Origin: Styela clava
Lineage: Eukaryota > Chordata > Ascidiacea > Stolidobranchia > Styelidae
Assembly (NCBI RefSeq): GCF_964204865.1
Contig: NC_135258.1
Coordinates: 17,276,916 to 17,340,915 of the forward strand
Length of the DNA: 64,000 bases
Direction: 5' to 3'
Part shown: positions 62,601 through 64,000 of the stretch, in pieces
How the letters are laid out: every line of letters begins with the position of its first letter
Position numbering within the stretch: position 1 is the stretch's first letter
The notes under the pieces: generated by a model
What the model was told of the DNA's origin: nothing
The model's input: only the letters and a program-made list of their open reading frames with translations
Databases searched by the model: none
Translations under genes and position numbers: made by a program

Positions 62601-64000
62601 AAGAACTATTAACAATATGTATTCAAGTTGTATTCTTATAAATAAAAATATCAATGTCAGATTTCTATAGACAAAATATGAAGTGCGAAGTCGATGCGAA
62701 GTGGTGAATTTCTGAGAAACGTTTGAAATTGCACTTTTTTGAGGCTACAATGAGCTATTCACATTTAAAGACTAAACACGTCTCAGTGCTAGAAAACGAA
62801 TTGCCCGTCCTGATTTCTATCTAGGCTAAGGCTATATTTCAATAGCATGACATGCCCATAAAAAGGATTTTATTGATCATTCCAAACAGGATCTTGTGAA
62901 ACCAGTTTCTCTAGCAATTCTTACCTCGAAACAAATATAACCTTCTTGATTGTCATCAAAAGCGTTGAACAGATAATGCGCATACATATTGGAATCTGTG
63001 AAAATATGGGAGTAAACACTTTTACAAATATGTTAATTGACCAAAATAACGAGTCACGTGATGCCTTGTAAAGTGGTTTATAGATACACAACAAAATACA
63101 AATATATTTATAAGTACATTTCGAATACAATATGTTCCAATTAAAATCAATATTATCATGGAAGGACGGTAATATCTATATAATTACTGGTCAATTAAAA
63201 ATATCATCCATGACCATTATATAGCACAAAAGGTCTTATGTCCCAAAATATTCATGGTAATCTTGGTTGAGTTTGTTCTGGTTGTTTCATAATAGTAAAT
63301 TGAATCACAGTGCATCGAATATGGGAAAGATAGAGATCTAAAGAAATGAGATCTTCATTCTCTTCAAAATCATTATTCTGCCTTATTAATATTTAATAAA
63401 TTTCCTTGTGATGTTTCATATCTTTGCAATAAACAGAACTAAGATAAATCTCTTGTAAAAATAAAGGTACTTAAACGAGAAAATATATCAATTTATCACA
63501 GTAAAACATTCTCACCTCCAGAAGGAAAAAATTGCGAATAAATAGACTTAAAAGTATCTTCGTATACCACACCCGATGGACATTCCTGAAAAGGAACATG
63601 AAAATGTGAGCGACTTAAATATTTGTGTCCGAAATTTCATGTAATTAATGCTCATTTTTGATTTTTCATTTGTAAATTCAGCACGCAGTATTTTACTCAG
63701 TCACTCAGCAGCACATTACTGAAATGAATTACATATATTTCACAAATGTTTCAGAAGTAAAGATCTTTAATATCTCAACCGCACAAATTTGTTCATTTTC
63801 TTAAAATCTCACCATGCTTTTTGCTACTAAAAATAACCAAAATTTATCCATTCCTATTTTGAATTGAAAATACTAAAATACGGTACTTACATTTTTAAAT
63901 GTCCGATACATCGACTTGAGCTCTTCTTTAGTAAATTTAGTTGTTTGAGTAAGGGAACTCAAACTATGTGGAACGTAACGTATTGGACCGTACTCAACTT
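59652..64000 (-). CDS. KCNIP: Kv channel-interacting protein (KChIP/NCS family), N-terminus off the window
   Basis: Five phased exons on the minus strand: 63891-64000 (open to the right), 63516-63585, 62925-62995, 61242-61349 and 59652-59819. They encode the conserved KChIP core: [57 protein letters not shown] (EF2), [32 protein letters not shown] (EF3), [10 protein letters not shown] and [13 protein letters not shown] (EF4). EF1 has the degenerate CPSG start usual in this family and should not bind calcium; EF3 and EF4 keep their acidic ligands. The protein should be a cytosolic calcium sensor binding Kv4 channel N-termini. The EF3-EF4 linker is acidic (GSEDDESS). The exon ends VEACSR. The last exon, expected within 59400-59650, is not resolved; a tail ending YVKDT (stop near 59507) or a longer frame ending REKSVL (stop near 59451) are the choices. 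Confidence 0.9.
60148..60192 (-). other. Candidate 45-nt in-phase cassette exon of the KCNIP-like gene
   Basis: On the minus strand ttttcag precedes 45 bases and gtaagg follows. The exon is phase 0 like both neighbours (KE| and |EMQD). It would insert [15 protein letters not shown] between EF3 and the linker helix. Chance occurrence is possible, and vertebrate KChIPs have nothing comparable to my knowledge. Confidence 0.25.

Noticed and set aside
1..64000. CRISPR array, tRNA or rRNA gene, bacterial operon or viral gene
   Set aside because: No regularly spaced repeats, no tRNA fold outside the SINE heads, no rRNA-like block; genes are spliced and eukaryotic.

Overview
This is an AT-rich animal (metazoan) genome window with spliced genes, GT-AG introns and many small DNA transposons. 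ENO4-type and KCNIP-type genes, compact introns, fast-diverging proteins and a tRNA-derived SINE with a TATCC tail make an ascidian tunicate or a close invertebrate deuterostome the best guess. That placement is inference; nothing here proves the species.

Layout. Positions 1-14.9 kb hold no gene I can support, only two hAT-type MITEs and simple repeats. From 14.95 kb to about 28.9 kb on the + strand lies a divergent cadherin-like gene. Nine well-phased exons (14949-21649) encode a signal peptide and cadherin repeats. Less certain exons downstream reach a transmembrane segment and a short tail at 28907. Its introns hold a 1.5-kb hAT element and an intron-free TPR-protein gene on the opposite strand (25388-26242). 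From 29.6 to 32.7 kb is a stack of hAT elements, one nested in another.

From 33.2 to 47.2 kb is a tandemly duplicated lipocalin locus on the minus strand. It holds two intact six-exon secreted lipocalin genes (35758-37645 and 40960-43447) and a third, decayed copy. A later hAT insertion in copy 1 has a clear empty site in copy 2. A hAT transposase remnant lies between the two genes. From 47.3 to 49.4 kb is repeat-rich, with two SINEs, a perfect 138-bp triplication, and a hAT MITE inserted inside the second SINE. A complete eleven-exon ENO4 gene follows (49680-56858, +), with two SINE copies in its introns. The right end carries a K+-channel-interacting protein gene (KCNIP/KChIP family, minus strand) whose N-terminus lies beyond position 64000.

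The genes do not form a pathway; this is an ordinary eukaryotic neighbourhood shaped by duplication and transposons. I found no convincing undescribed system. The observations most worth following are the lipocalin cluster, the nested antisense TPR gene and the divergent membrane cadherin.
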